Source: Streptomyces akebiae (GTDB taxonomy: Bacteria > Actinomycetota > Actinomycetes > Streptomycetales > Streptomycetaceae). Taken from it: a stretch of 64,000 nt of DNA. Below the pieces are notes generated by a model. The model saw only the letters and a program-made list of their open reading frames with translations. It did no database searches and was not told the DNA's origin. Made by a program: the position numbers and the translations under genes. How positions within the stretch are numbered: position 1 is the stretch's first letter; the number at the start of each line of letters is the position of its first letter. The DNA lies in contig NZ_CP080647.1 of the NCBI RefSeq assembly GCF_019599145.1, positions 9,300,001-9,364,000 on the forward strand. Reading direction: 5' to 3'. Shown here piece by piece: positions 10,205 to 18,766 of the stretch.

Positions 10205-10581
10205 CCCGCCGTCGGGCCCTCGGAAACCTCCGCTCGTGTGAAGCCGCTGCTCCGCTCCACTTTCGCCACATGCAGTGTGTAGCTCCGGTACCACTCGGCT
10301 CGCCCACGCTTCTGCGCCGCGCGGTGTTCGAGGTCGGTGCGCCACTGCGTCAGCGCGTCGGCGTCACGGAAGTAACTGACCGTGATGCCCAGCCCGCCGG
10401 GGGTCTGCGCATGGTCCATCCCCAGGTAGCCGGGGATGTCCTTCACCAGGTCCTCCATGCGCGCGTTCGTCTCGGCGTAGCCGTCCTGCTCCTGGGTGCG
10501 CACCGTGGTGAACACAGCTACGTAGTAAGGGGGTTCATGGGCCTCGACGGGTGCGACGGCCGCTTCCGAGTGATCGCTCAT
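10201..10581 (-). CDS. Antibiotic-biosynthesis-monooxygenase (ABM) fold protein
   Basis: 126 residues with the pattern of a dimeric alpha+beta barrel of the ABM/YgiN type: a first strand (YYVAVFTTVR), a helix (YAETNARMEDLVKDIPGYLG), then ITVSYFRDADALTQWRTDLEH, which is the typical second half with the conserved Trp. Members include heme-degrading enzymes, quinol monooxygenases and stress proteins, and no specific substrate can be read here. Its ATG overlaps the stop of the upstream AraC-type fragment by four bases (ATGA), so the two are or were translationally coupled. Confidence 0.82.
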   Translation of the reverse strand: MSDHSEAAVAPVEAHEPPYYVAVFTTVRTQEQDGYAETNARMEDLVKDIPGYLGMDHAQTPGGLGITVSYFRDADALTQWRTDLEHRAAQKRGRAEWYRSYTLHVAKVERSSGFTRAEVSEGPTAG

Positions 10582-11012
10582 GTCGCTACCGTACGGCGGG
10601 ACGCACTCCCCGCGTGCCCCTCACGGAAGCTTGGGCTCCGTAGGTCCGTCCGGGCCGCCTCCCTGGCCACCTGGACGGTGCGGAAGCCTCTGCGGTAGGC
10701 CGACGGCGAGGTGTGCATGATCTTGGTGGAGTGGTGGCGGTAGGTCACCGGTGACGCGAAGCCGACGGCGGCCGAGACCTCCTCCACGGAGGCCTGTGAG
10801 GTCTCCAGCAGCGGCAGGCTCGCCCGGACCCGCTGCGAGATCAGCCAGCGGATCGGTGAGATGCCCTGGCTCCGCGCGAAGTGACGCAGATAGCCGCGCT
10901 CGGACATCCGTGCCTCGCGGGCCGGCGTGCTCACCGTGATCGGCCCGCCCAGGTTCTTCAGCGCCCAGGCCATGCTCCGCGAGAGCCCGTCGTCCTCGGG
11001 CGGCGCCGCCAC
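10578..11012 (-). pseudogene. AraC/GlxA-type transcription regulator, N-terminally truncated
   Basis: The 144 residues cover essentially only the AraC DNA-binding region: two helix-turn-helix motifs (MSERGYLRHFARSQG and VEEVSAAVGFASPVTYRHH), the second carrying Thr-Tyr-Arg-His where most family members have a Phe-x-Arg pattern. GlxA/FtrA-type regulators have about 180 further N-terminal residues forming a DJ-1/PfpI-like sensor domain, and nothing like it is readable in any frame upstream; instead the sequence runs into a fragment of a different gene (cysN). The start at 11012 has no clear ribosome-binding site. It may be a remnant or may still express a sensor-less DNA-binding protein. It overlaps the ABM gene by four bases. 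Confidence 0.65.
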
Positions 11013-11062
11013 CGACGGAGGTGGCCGGGGCCACCGGAAGAGGCCCCGGGGCCCGGAGCGTC

Positions 11063-11376
11063 GAGGCGACCGTCTGTCACGTCGCCGACCAGCCGCTCAC
11101 CGTCGGCCGGCGCGCCCTGCTCAAGCACACCACCCGACGGTCAGGGCGATCGTCGAGGAGATCCCGTCGCGGCTCACTCTCGACGCCCTCGCGCAGCACC
11201 CCGCCCCCGGCAGACCGGTCGCCGACGACATCGGCCGCGTCAGGATCCGCACCGCCGAACCGGTCGCTCTCGACTCCTGCGCCGACTCCCGCCGCACCGG
11301 CTCCTTACTCCTCATCGCCCGGTCCGACGGCTCGACGTTCGCGGCCGGCATGGCGGACCCGCGCTGGCCGGACCGC
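11063..11376 (+). pseudogene. Fragment of sulfate adenylyltransferase large subunit (cysN-like), frameshifted
   Basis: Two adjoining frames together read like the C-terminal beta-barrel domain of CysN, the GTPase subunit of ATP sulfurylase. The first (11063 to about 11135) gives EATVCHVADQPLTVGRR and LLKHTT; the frame then shifts and the second gives VRAIVEEIPSRLTLDALAQH, DIGRVRIRTAEPVALDS and ADSRRTGSLLLI, ending near GSTFAAGM, where CysN normally ends. The whole GTPase part is missing. The shift lies in CACCACCCGACGGTCAGG near 11135-11150. This is a decayed remnant on the strand opposite the AraC fragment it abuts. Confidence 0.72.
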
Positions 11377-11445
11377 CCGGCTCGGCAGGCGCGACGGGAC
11401 GTCTCGACGGGCGCCGGTACGACCCAGGCGAGTGCCGTGCACCCG

Positions 11446-11823
11446 TCAGACGTCGAAGCGACGGCAGGCTGCCTCGATGTGACCGAGGTACTGGTGGGTC
11501 CAGTCGCACATGCCATCGACCGTGGCTCGCAGAGCGCGGCCCGGCTCGGTGAGGGTGTACTCCACCCGCGGCGGCACGGTGGGGTGCACCCTCCGCTCGA
11601 CCAGTCCGTAGCGCTCCAGCATGCGCAGGTTCTGGGTGAGCATCTTGTGGCTGATGCCCTCGACCTCGTTGCGCAACTCACTGAAGCGCAGGGTGCGTTC
11701 TCCGAGCCCCTCGATGATCAGGAGCGCCCACTTGTTGGCGACGTCCGAGAAGATCTCTCGCGCCAGCGAGTCGGCGCGCCTCAGGTCCGCGTCTTCGGGC
11801 GAGCCCGTGTACTGCTTGGCCAC
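11446..11823 (-). CDS. HxlR/MarR-like winged-helix regulator
   Basis: 125 residues with the HxlR family layout: WALLIIEGLGERTLRFSELRNEVEGISHKMLTQ split across the recognition helices, then LERYGLVERRVHPTVPPRVEYTLTEPGRAL forming the wing. HxlR proteins are dimeric one-component regulators that often respond to aldehydes, quinones or disulfide stress and often control a divergent redox gene. Here the divergent neighbour is an exonuclease, so the target is unclear. No cysteine occupies the usual N-terminal sensing position; the only Cys residues are near the C-terminus. Confidence 0.9.
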   Translation of the reverse strand: MAKQYTGSPEDADLRRADSLAREIFSDVANKWALLIIEGLGERTLRFSELRNEVEGISHKMLTQNLRMLERYGLVERRVHPTVPPRVEYTLTEPGRALRATVDGMCDWTHQYLGHIEAACRRFDV

Positions 11824-11988
11824 TATCAGGTTCCCCAGTCACTGAGAAGTGCGTTCTTCCAGGTCAATGCCGCTCTCCTGCCGTTTCATAGTAACCATGG
11901 GAGAGCACGTGGGTCCTGGCTCCGCGGAAGCGAACCGACACCGACCTCGCGAGCGGAAAACGAGGTGCCGGTACCGGTGGCGCATCCA

Positions 11989-11994
11989 TACCCT
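11989..11994 (+). promoter_or_regulatory. Candidate -10 element of a leaderless promoter
   Basis: TACCCT fits the TANNNT pattern and ends 7 bases before the ATG at 12002, which has no ribosome-binding site. This spacing would place the transcription start on or next to the start codon, as in many streptomycete leaderless genes. No good -35 element is seen. Confidence 0.35.
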
Positions 11995-12001
11995 CGTCCC
12001 C

Positions 12002-12613
12002 ATGCGCCACGAATCCGCCCTGCTGAACGTCATCGATGTGGAAGCCACCTGCTGGGACGGACAACCGCCGCCCGGTTCCGTGAACGAGATCATCGAGATC
12101 GGTCTCACCGTCGTGGACGTGTCGAGGCGGTGCCGTGTGTCCCGGCACCGGGTCCTGGTCCGCCCCGCGAGGTCGGCGGTGAGCGACTTCTGCACGGAAC
12201 TGACCGGCCTGACCCAGGCTAAGGTGGAACGGGGCGTCACCTTCGCCGAGGCATGCCGCATCCTCGTCGAGGAGTACGGGGCGGGGGAGCGCCCCTGGGC
12301 GAGCTGGGGCGAGTACGACCGTCGGCAGTTCGCCCGGCAGAGCCAGGCCGACGGGGTGGCCTACCCGTTCGGCTATCCGACGGAGCGCACCCACACCAAT
12401 GCCAAGGCCGTGTTCGCCGCGGCGTACGGGCTGCGCAAGAAACCCGGCATGGGCCACGCCCTGCGCATCGCCGGACTGCCGCTCGAAGGACGCCATCACC
12501 GCGGCGAGGACGACGCGTGGAACATCGCGGCACTCGTCCTCGATCTGTCGGGCCGCGGGGCATGGCCCTCACCGCCACAGACGTCCAGACCGAGCGACCA
12601 CCGTGAGCCGTAG
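12002..12613 (+). CDS. DEDDh-type 3'-5' exonuclease
   Basis: 203 residues. Exo I is NVIDVEATCW (Asp/Glu metal ligands), Exo II is centred on WASWGEYDRRQF, and Exo III is HHRGEDDAWNIA with the DEDDh His and Asp. The spacing and the EATCW signature match the ERI-1/KapD-like exonuclease subgroup, which trims structured RNA or nucleic-acid ends. I chose the ATG at 12002 because the conserved core starts within ten residues; the frame is open upstream but shows nothing family-like. It is probably leaderless and forms a single-gene unit. Confidence 0.88.
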   Translation: MRHESALLNVIDVEATCWDGQPPPGSVNEIIEIGLTVVDVSRRCRVSRHRVLVRPARSAVSDFCTELTGLTQAKVERGVTFAEACRILVEEYGAGERPWASWGEYDRRQFARQSQADGVAYPFGYPTERTHTNAKAVFAAAYGLRKKPGMGHALRIAGLPLEGRHHRGEDDAWNIAALVLDLSGRGAWPSPPQTSRPSDHREP

Positions 12614-12784
12614 CGGGCCCACGCGACGCCCCCCGTCCCCCCACGCCCCCGTCCCGGAGGCCTGGCTGAAACGCACCCGTTCGCCATAAACCGCTTTCAA
12701 CACAGCCCGAGACGGCTGTACTTGTAGAGACGCCCGAGGCTCCACCAACGATCGGCGCCCGGAACGACAACCGGAACGGACACC

Positions 12785-13321
12785 ATGAACACGGCCCTCA
12801 CCGAAGGCCATTCACCCTCCTGCCGGGACCTGGTCGGTCTCCTCGCCCAGACCGACCGGCGCGCCGCCTACGCGGCCCTCGCCCTCGGCGCGACCTCCGT
12901 GGCGGAGGTCGCCGAACTGACCGAGCTCCGCCCACCGGCCGCTGCCGCGGCGCTGCAGAAGCTGACGGACGGCCGGATCGCCGCCTACGACAGCGAGAAG
13001 CGCACGTACACGCTGCTCGACGACACTTTCCGGCTCGCGGTCCAGGCCGAGGTCAGCGTCTCCGGTCGCGGCGGCGGAGACGGGGCGGGCTCCTATTTCC
13101 GCCGAGGTCGGCTCACCTCCATTCCGGGCAGGGCTGAGGTGCGCAGTCGGGTTCTGGCCGTGGTGAAGGACTCCTTCGAGCCCGGCGCGACCTACTCCGA
13201 GGCCAAGGTCAACGCGATCTGCGGCGAATGGTTCGACGACTGGGTGAGCCTGCGCCGTGCCCTGGTGGACGAGGGTCTGTTGCGCAGAAACGAGTCGGGT
13301 ACCGCCTATCGGCGAGTCTGA
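12785..13321 (+). CDS. DUF2087-containing helix-turn-helix regulator
   Basis: 178 residues. The N-terminal half holds a winged-helix pattern (TSVAEVAELTELRPPAAAAAL, then TDGRIAAYDSEKRTYTLL). The C-terminal block (FEPGATYSEAKVNAICGEWF, then DWVSLRRALVDEGLLRR and YRRV) is the DUF2087 signature, usually found fused to ArsR- or MarR-like DNA-binding domains. GGAACGG lies about 6 bases before the ATG. It is a stand-alone gene and its target is unknown. Confidence 0.85.
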   Translation: MNTALTEGHSPSCRDLVGLLAQTDRRAAYAALALGATSVAEVAELTELRPPAAAAALQKLTDGRIAAYDSEKRTYTLLDDTFRLAVQAEVSVSGRGGGDGAGSYFRRGRLTSIPGRAEVRSRVLAVVKDSFEPGATYSEAKVNAICGEWFDDWVSLRRALVDEGLLRRNESGTAYRRV

Positions 13322-13454
13322 CGGTCGAGGGCGGTCCGCGTCGTGGTCAGGTCCTCTGGCGCAGGCAGCGGGTACACACCGGCCCCCGGTGGGGAGGAGC
13401 GGTCGGTTGCCACGGAAGCCGGGACAGAACACCGTGGCGGTGACGGCGACCGTC

Positions 13455-13490
13455 GGCGGCTCCACCCGCACCGGCGGCTCCACCCGCACC
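13455..13490. repeat. Two perfect 18-bp tandem copies in an intergenic gap
   Basis: GGCGGCTCCACCCGCACC occurs at 13455-13472 and again at 13473-13490 in the 262-base gap before the drug exporter. The rest of the gap shows no gene. No function is apparent. Confidence 0.7.
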
Positions 13491-13583
13491 GGCGGCGTCT
13501 CTCCGACGGATGGTGGTCACCGGCCGCGCGGACGGACGCCTCGCCCGTGACGGGTGAGGCGCCCGCGAAGCTTCTGAGCTGGG

Positions 13584-15368
13584 ATGGGGGGTGGTGGCCG
13601 GTCGGTGACGGTCGCTGCTCGGACGGCGCCCGCCGGCGTCCCGGGCCGACTCGGCGAGGTGGATGCCGTGAAGCGGTGGCGGGCTCTGATCGTCCTCGGG
13701 ACGGCCCAGTTCCTGATGGTTCTGGACACGTCCGTCATGAACGTCTCGATCAGCCAACTGGTCGAGGATTTCGACACCGAGGTCACCGCCATCCAGGCCG
13801 TCATCACGCTGTACGCGCTGGTCATGGCCGCCTTCATGATCATCGGAGGCAGGTTCGGCGACATCCTCGGCCGCCGTCGGCTCTTCCTGCTCGGCCTGGT
13901 GGTCTACGGCACCGGCTCGGCCCTGACCGCCGTCGCGCCGACCCTGTGGGTCCTCGCCCTGGGCTGGTCGGTCATCGAGGGCCTCGGCGCCGCGATGGTG
14001 CTGCCGGCCATGGCCGCCCTCGTCGCCGAGTCCTACCGCGGCCGGGACCGGGCCGTCGCCTACGGCGTCATCGGCGGGCTGGCCGGGGCCGGGATCGCCG
14101 TCGGCCCGCTGCTGGGCGGCTGGGTGACGACGTACCTCACCTGGCGGCTCGTCTTCGCCGGCGAGGTCGTGGTCGTCGTGGCCGTGCTGTGCTTCCACCG
14201 CGTGATCACCGAAGCGCCCCGGACCGGGGCCCGCCCCCCGATGGACGGTGTCGGCGCCGTACTGTCCGCGACGGGTCTCGCCCTGGGCGTGCTCGGTGTG
14301 CTGCAGAGCAGTACCTGGGGCTGGGTACAGCCCCGCAACCCGCCGTTCACCGTCATGGGCTTCGCGCCGACCCTGTTCGTCATCGGCGCAGGCGTGATCG
14401 TCCTGTTCGTCTTCACGCGCTGGGAGCACCGGCGGGCGGCCCGAGGCACCGAACCCCTGGTCCACCTGCCCCTCCTGCACATCCCCGCGCTGCGGTCGGG
14501 CCTGCTGGCCCTGCTCAGCCAGAACCTCATCCTGCTCGGACTGTTCTTCACCATTCCGCTCTACCTCCAGGTCGTGCAGGGCTTCGACGCCTTCCAGACC
14601 GGACTGCGGCTGCTCCCCGTGTCCGTGACCATGCTCGCCGCCTCCCTGGTCGCCTCCCGGCTGGGCCGACGGGCCGGACCGCGCCGGGTGGTACGGCTGG
14701 CCCTGGTGACCCTGGCCGGGTCCATCGTGTGGCTGCTGTCCACCATCGACCCCGTCATCGACGACACCCAGTTCGCGCTGGCCATGGCCCTGCTCGGTGT
14801 CGGCCTGGGGCTGCTCGCCTCGCAGCTGGGCAACGTGGTGCAGTCCAGCGTGGGCGAGGAGGAACGCAGCGAGGTCGGCGGTCTGCAGTTCACGGCCCAG
14901 AACCTGGGATCAGCCCTCGGCACCGCGCTCATCGGATCGCTCCTCATCGGCTCCCTGGCCCAGGCTTTCACCACACAGGTCGAAGACAATCCGGCGCTGT
15001 CGCAGGAGGCCCAGCAGCAGACGAGTGTCGCGCTCGAGGCCGGGATCAGCTTCGTCCCCACGGATCAGGTGCGTACGGCGGCCGAGCGTGCCGGACTGCC
15101 GCCGTCCGAGGTCGACGCCCTCGCCGACTCCTACGCCTCGGCCCAGCTGGACGGCCTGAAGGCGGCGATCCTCGCCGCCGGCGGCATCACCGTCGCCGCG
15201 TTCCTGGTCACCCCGGGCCTGCCGGGCGGGGGGACGGACCGTCCGACGCAAGGCGGCACCGACCGTCCGACACCATCGGGGTCCGACCGTCCGACGCCAC
15301 CGGGCCCGGATCGATCCAGGCCACGCGGCTCCGGCGCACCGGCCGCCCCGCGCCGCTCGGAACACTGA
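13584..15368 (+). CDS. DHA2-family (EmrB/QacA-type) MFS drug exporter
   Basis: Up to 594 residues; a GTG in a GAGGTGGATGCCGTGAAG context near 13660 is an alternative start about 25 codons in. The 14-segment DHA2 layout is visible, with motif C-like VLDTSVMNVSISQL in helix 1 and the motif A loop GGRFGDILGRRRLFLLG. Such proteins export drugs or metabolites by proton antiport. The last 45 residues form a hydrophilic tail of near-repeats (TDRPTQGG, TDRPTPSG, SDRPTPPG, PDRSRPRG) encoded by degenerate 24-base units near 15236-15320; this tail is not part of the transporter fold. A four-helix membrane protein follows 48 bases later, probably co-transcribed. Confidence 0.93.
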   Translation: MGGGGRSVTVAARTAPAGVPGRLGEVDAVKRWRALIVLGTAQFLMVLDTSVMNVSISQLVEDFDTEVTAIQAVITLYALVMAAFMIIGGRFGDILGRRRLFLLGLVVYGTGSALTAVAPTLWVLALGWSVIEGLGAAMVLPAMAALVAESYRGRDRAVAYGVIGGLAGAGIAVGPLLGGWVTTYLTWRLVFAGEVVVVVAVLCFHRVITEAPRTGARPPMDGVGAVLSATGLALGVLGVLQSSTWGWVQPRNPPFTVMGFAPTLFVIGAGVIVLFVFTRWEHRRAARGTEPLVHLPLLHIPALRSGLLALLSQNLILLGLFFTIPLYLQVVQGFDAFQTGLRLLPVSVTMLAASLVASRLGRRAGPRRVVRLALVTLAGSIVWLLSTIDPVIDDTQFALAMALLGVGLGLLASQLGNVVQSSVGEEERSEVGGLQFTAQNLGSALGTALIGSLLIGSLAQAFTTQVEDNPALSQEAQQQTSVALEAGISFVPTDQVRTAAERAGLPPSEVDALADSYASAQLDGLKAAILAAGGITVAAFLVTPGLPGGGTDRPTQGGTDRPTPSGSDRPTPPGPDRSRPRGSGAPAAPRRSEH

Positions 15369-15416
15369 GGCAGCGGCGACGGAGACCACGATCTGAAGGC
15401 CAGGGAGGCGGAGACG

Positions 15417-15938
15417 ATGTCCACGAGCGAGCGAGCCGCGTCCCGGGACGGGCGCGGCGCGGAGCGTCGGGCCCGAGCCGACTACACCGGCGGCGTCTAC
15501 GGATCGATGCTCGCCTCCTCCGTGATCATCGGCGCCGGGAGCCTGGGGACCTACCCCCGTCTGGAACTGGTCCTTCTGCTGCTGCTCACCGGCCTGGTGT
15601 TCTGGATCGCGCATGTGCACGCCCAGCTCTTCGGGGCACGCCTGGCGCAGCGGTCCCCGGACCGCCGGATCGTGCTGGAGGTGTGCCGCGACGAGTGGCC
15701 CATCGTCAAGGCCGCCGTCCCACCGGCCGCCGCCGTCGCGATCAGCCCGCTCCTCGGCCTCGATCTGTCGGGAGCCCTCTGGCTGGCGCTCGCGGTCGCC
15801 GTGGCGGGACAGGTGGGCTGGTCGGTGGTCGCGGCCCGCCGAGCCGACGCCCCGTGGGGCCTGGTCGCCGTCACGGCCTCGGTGAACCTGCTGCTCGGCC
15901 TCCTGATCATCGCGTTCAAGCTCTACCTGACCCATTGA
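15417..15938 (+). CDS. Small integral membrane protein, 173 aa
   Basis: After a charged N-terminal 40 residues come about four hydrophobic segments (GSMLASSVIIGAG, LELVLLLLLTGLVFWIAHVH, AAVPPAAAVAISPLLGL and the C-terminal VTASVNLLLGLLIIAFKLYL). It is a conserved streptomycete type with no assigned function. GAGGCGGAG lies before the ATG. It sits 48 bases behind the MFS exporter, so the two may be co-expressed. Confidence 0.8.
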   Translation: MSTSERAASRDGRGAERRARADYTGGVYGSMLASSVIIGAGSLGTYPRLELVLLLLLTGLVFWIAHVHAQLFGARLAQRSPDRRIVLEVCRDEWPIVKAAVPPAAAVAISPLLGLDLSGALWLALAVAVAGQVGWSVVAARRADAPWGLVAVTASVNLLLGLLIIAFKLYLTH

Positions 15939-16094
15939 CCCATTGACCCATCGCCCCGCTGACCCACCGACGTCCTGCCGCACCTGCGCCATCGACTCAC
16001 CTCCCCGGGGTGAGGCCGGGCCGGGGCCCCAGGACGGACGATCGCAGAGAAGGAACGCAGCCCGCCCGTACCCGGCCATGGGGGCACACCGCTC

Positions 16095-16292
16095 ATGCGC
16101 TACGAGATCCGCGTCGACGGAAAGCTGTCGAAGGCGTTGACCGGCGCCTTCCCCGAACTGGACCATGTGGTGATGTCCGGCCACACTGTCCTGTTCGGGC
16201 ACGTCGTCGACGAGGCGCATCTGTACGGGCTGCTGGCCCGCTGCCAGTCCCTGGGGCTGCGCGTCCTGGAGATGCGTCAGCTGCCGGAGTGA
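16095..16292 (+). CDS. Conserved 65-aa hypothetical protein
   Basis: A short intact gene reading MRYEIRVDGKLSKALTGAF, a VLFGHVVDEAHLYGLL middle and a LGLRVLEMRQLP end. The alternating beta/alpha pattern suggests a compact single-domain protein. I recognise no enzyme motif. A run of G bases (GGGGG) sits about 10 bases before the ATG. Its stop is 115 bases from the convergent DUF2252 gene. Confidence 0.7.
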   Translation: MRYEIRVDGKLSKALTGAFPELDHVVMSGHTVLFGHVVDEAHLYGLLARCQSLGLRVLEMRQLPE

Positions 16293-16378
16293 GCCGGGAG
16301 CCGCCGGGGTCCTGGAGGGGCGCTTCGCCGGGGGGCCTGGAGGGGGCGCGCTTCGCCGGGGGAGCCCCGCAGCCCGGC

Positions 16379-16421
16379 GAGCGCTTCAGAGGCTCTCGGG
16401 GAGCGCTTCAGAGGCTCTCGG
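16379..16421. repeat. 21-bp tandem duplication over the 3' end of the DUF2252 gene
   Basis: GAGCGCTTCAGAGGCTCTCGG occurs at 16379-16399 and 16401-16421, one base apart (22-bp period). The second copy contains the stop codon and last codons of the DUF2252 gene; the first repeats the same codons and stop just beyond. It looks like a recent slippage duplication with no effect on the protein. Confidence 0.85.
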
Positions 16422-17823
16422 CGCGGACCCGACCCGTGCGCGCGGCCACGCCCAGCGCCTCGAAGTCCCGGTCGTTGCGGTCGGCGTAGGACTGTGCGAA
16501 CTCGGCGAGCGCACGGTCGAAGCGGTCGCTGCCGCCCAGGTACGCGGCGATGGCGACGGGGTCGCCGGAGCGGGCGTGCGCCCGAGCCAGACTGGCGCCG
16601 CACAACCGGGCGAAGAGCCGCAGCAGGCCGGGATCCATGGTCTCCGGGCGCGCGATGCCCTTCCAGTCGCGCAACTGCCGTACGTAGAAGTCTCGTTCGC
16701 GCCCGTCCAGACCGACGACATGGGTCCAGCCCAGGAAGATGTCGCTGGTCGTCTGCATCAGCCGTTGCCCCGAAACCACCCGGCGGCCCTGGTTGTCGTA
16801 GCTGTCGCCGCCGAGCTGCGCGGAGAGGACGGACTCCTGTGCCTCCTTGGCCTGGAGCAGCAGCGGGTCGGAGTCGTCCCGGCCGAGCAGCAGCACGATC
16901 CAGCAGCGCGTGCCGACGCTGCCGACGCCCACGACCTTCCGGGCCATGTCGACCACGTGGTAGCGGCGCAGCAGATGCCGGCGCTCGGACGACAGGGTCC
17001 GTACGTACTGGTCCAGCACGTTCCGCAGCTCCGCCTCCTGGCCCTTCGCGGAGGAGTCCGCCAGCAGGTCCCGGAGCGGGGTGATCAGCGGGGGGTCGGG
17101 TGTGATCATCCGGCCCTCGGCCGTGACCCGGGTCAGCTTCTCGAAGGCCTGGAGCTGGGTGCGCGTACGGGCCTTCCTGGCCGCCTCGGTCGTACGGCGT
17201 CTGGTCTCCTTGTCCATCGACGAGGCCATCAGCTCCCGCAGCCGGTCGGCGTCGTCCTGGGCGTACCAGATGTCCAGGGTGCGCATGCCGGCGAACTCGC
17301 GCATGCGGCGCCGGTACGCCTTCACGCACGTCCGTACCGCCCTGTCCTGCTCCTCGGTCGAGAAGCCGTTCGCCCGGCCCGCGATCACGAAGCTGGCCGC
17401 CAGCCGTTTCACGTCCCATTCGAACGGCCCTGCCAGGGTCTCGTCGAAGTCGTTGATGTCGAAGACGAGGTGGCGTTCGGGCGAGGCCAGCAGCCGGAAG
17501 TTGAGCAGATGGGCGTCACCGCAGAGCTGCACGGTCAGACCGGTGTTCGGAAGGGGGCCGAGATCCGACGCCATGATGGCCGCGGCGCCCCGGTAGAAGC
17601 GGAACGGGGATTCGAGCATGCGGCCGTAGCGGATGGGCACCAACTCCGGAATCCGGGTGGCCGACTGACGCTCGATCACCTCGATCGGGTCGGTCCGGTC
17701 GGCGTCCGCGTCCGACTCGAACCAGCCGTGGCAGGACCGCGAGGCGCGTTGACGCGCCTCCCGGCCGTGCGCCGCCCTCTCGGCCACGGTCGGTGATGCC
17801 GTGGATGCGCTCGCACTGGTCAT
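16408..17823 (-). CDS. DUF2252 family protein
   Basis: 471 residues from the ATG at 17823, which has GGAGG about 8 bases upstream; the longer upstream frame lacks support. Family blocks: RIPELVPIRYGRM, SPFRFYRGAAAIMASDL, QLCGDAHLLNFRLLASPER, VFDINDFDETLAGPFEWD and a C-terminal GASLARAHARSGD. The GDAH...N and FDINDFDE motifs resemble the catalytic loops of aminoglycoside-phosphotransferase/kinase-like folds, so a phosphotransfer role is plausible but unproven. It is transcribed away from a block of small membrane-protein genes, with a 27-bp inverted repeat between them. Confidence 0.9.
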   Translation of the reverse strand: MTSASASTASPTVAERAAHGREARQRASRSCHGWFESDADADRTDPIEVIERQSATRIPELVPIRYGRMLESPFRFYRGAAAIMASDLGPLPNTGLTVQLCGDAHLLNFRLLASPERHLVFDINDFDETLAGPFEWDVKRLAASFVIAGRANGFSTEEQDRAVRTCVKAYRRRMREFAGMRTLDIWYAQDDADRLRELMASSMDKETRRRTTEAARKARTRTQLQAFEKLTRVTAEGRMITPDPPLITPLRDLLADSSAKGQEAELRNVLDQYVRTLSSERRHLLRRYHVVDMARKVVGVGSVGTRCWIVLLLGRDDSDPLLLQAKEAQESVLSAQLGGDSYDNQGRRVVSGQRLMQTTSDIFLGWTHVVGLDGRERDFYVRQLRDWKGIARPETMDPGLLRLFARLCGASLARAHARSGDPVAIAAYLGGSDRFDRALAEFAQSYADRNDRDFEALGVAARTGRVRAESL

Positions 17824-17889
17824 GACACACACCTCCTGGGCCGCCGGCCCGGCGGCGTACCGTCCACCCTCCTCGACCGTGCGGTGCTC

Positions 17890-17916
17890 TCGGATCACCC
17901 GCCGGGGGTGATCCGA
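17890..17916. promoter_or_regulatory. Perfect inverted repeat between divergent genes
   Basis: TCGGATCACCC (17890-17900) is mirrored by GGGTGATCCGA (17906-17916) around GCCGG. It lies 67 bases before the DUF2252 start and 116 bases before the HdeD-like start, a good place for an operator serving both. As RNA it would also form an 11-bp hairpin. The core CACCC-N5-GGGTG recurs at 20.3 kb, and a looser version at 16.0 kb. Confidence 0.5.
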
Positions 17917-18031
17917 CAGTCGGGGCGGGGTGCGACGCTGGCCCGACGAGGTCACCGCGCACCTGTCGTGTGCCGAAGTCGCCGACGGTGCCGAAGCGGC
18001 CCGTTCGGCCGCGAGGACGCGAGGAGGAGCC

Positions 18032-18739
18032 ATGACCGAGTCCCCTGGCCCGGCACCGCGTACCGGGGCGGACGACTACAGGCCTGGTGAGGCCGGGGCG
18101 AAGCCCGGGGCTGACCTTGCGCCGGGAGGAGGGGCTTCCGGAGTGCCGGGTGACCCGGCGGAGGTGCTGGGGAGGGTCGGCCGCTCCTGGAAGTGGATCC
18201 TGGGTTCGGCGCTGGCCACGCTTGTGCCGGGCGTCATCGTCCTGGTCTGGCCGGACGGGACCCTGCACGTTCTCGCGGTCCTGCTCGGGCTGTACCTGCT
18301 CGCGATCGGGGCGTTCCGCTTCGTCGACGTCTTCGCCCGGGAAGAGGCGGGAGAGCGCCTGCCCGGGCTGCTCCTGGCGCTGCTGTACGTCCTGGCCGGC
18401 GTCCTCTGCCTGCGGAACCCGCTGCAGACCATCACCGCGCTCTCGCTGATCGTGGGGATCGTCTGGCTGGCCACCGGCATCCTCACGCTCTACACCGCCC
18501 TCGCCGCCAAGAACATGCCCCACCGGGGCTTCGTCCTCGGCGTGGCGGTGCTCGGCATCGCCGCGGGGATCGTGGTGCTGGCCCTGCCGACCGAGTCGGC
18601 CACGGCCCTGACCCGACTGCTCGGCCTGTGGCTCGTCCTGCTCGGCCTCGCCGAGGCGACGGTCGCCCTCGCCTGGCGCGCCGCCCTCCGCCGGGCGGGC
18701 GTCACGGGCTCCCGGGCATCGACCACGGACGCCCTCTGA
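18032..18739 (+). CDS. HdeD-like (DUF308) membrane protein
   Basis: 235 residues from the ATG at 18032 (GGAGGAG about 7 bases upstream). A hydrophilic 50-residue N-terminus is followed by six hydrophobic segments in pairs (WILGSALATLVPGVIVLVWP, LHVLAVLLGLYLLAIGAF, GLLLALLYVLAGVLCL, ITALSLIVGIVWLATGIL, FVLGVAVLGIAAGIVVLALP, LTRLLGLWLVLLGLAEATVA), the usual DUF308 repeat. E. coli HdeD is linked to acid-stress survival; here a general stress or envelope role is only inferred. It starts a run of membrane-protein genes to 21.4 kb. Confidence 0.88.
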   Translation: MTESPGPAPRTGADDYRPGEAGAKPGADLAPGGGASGVPGDPAEVLGRVGRSWKWILGSALATLVPGVIVLVWPDGTLHVLAVLLGLYLLAIGAFRFVDVFAREEAGERLPGLLLALLYVLAGVLCLRNPLQTITALSLIVGIVWLATGILTLYTALAAKNMPHRGFVLGVAVLGIAAGIVVLALPTESATALTRLLGLWLVLLGLAEATVALAWRAALRRAGVTGSRASTTDAL

Positions 18740-18766
18740 GTCTCCGCACAACCCCGAGGAGGACCC

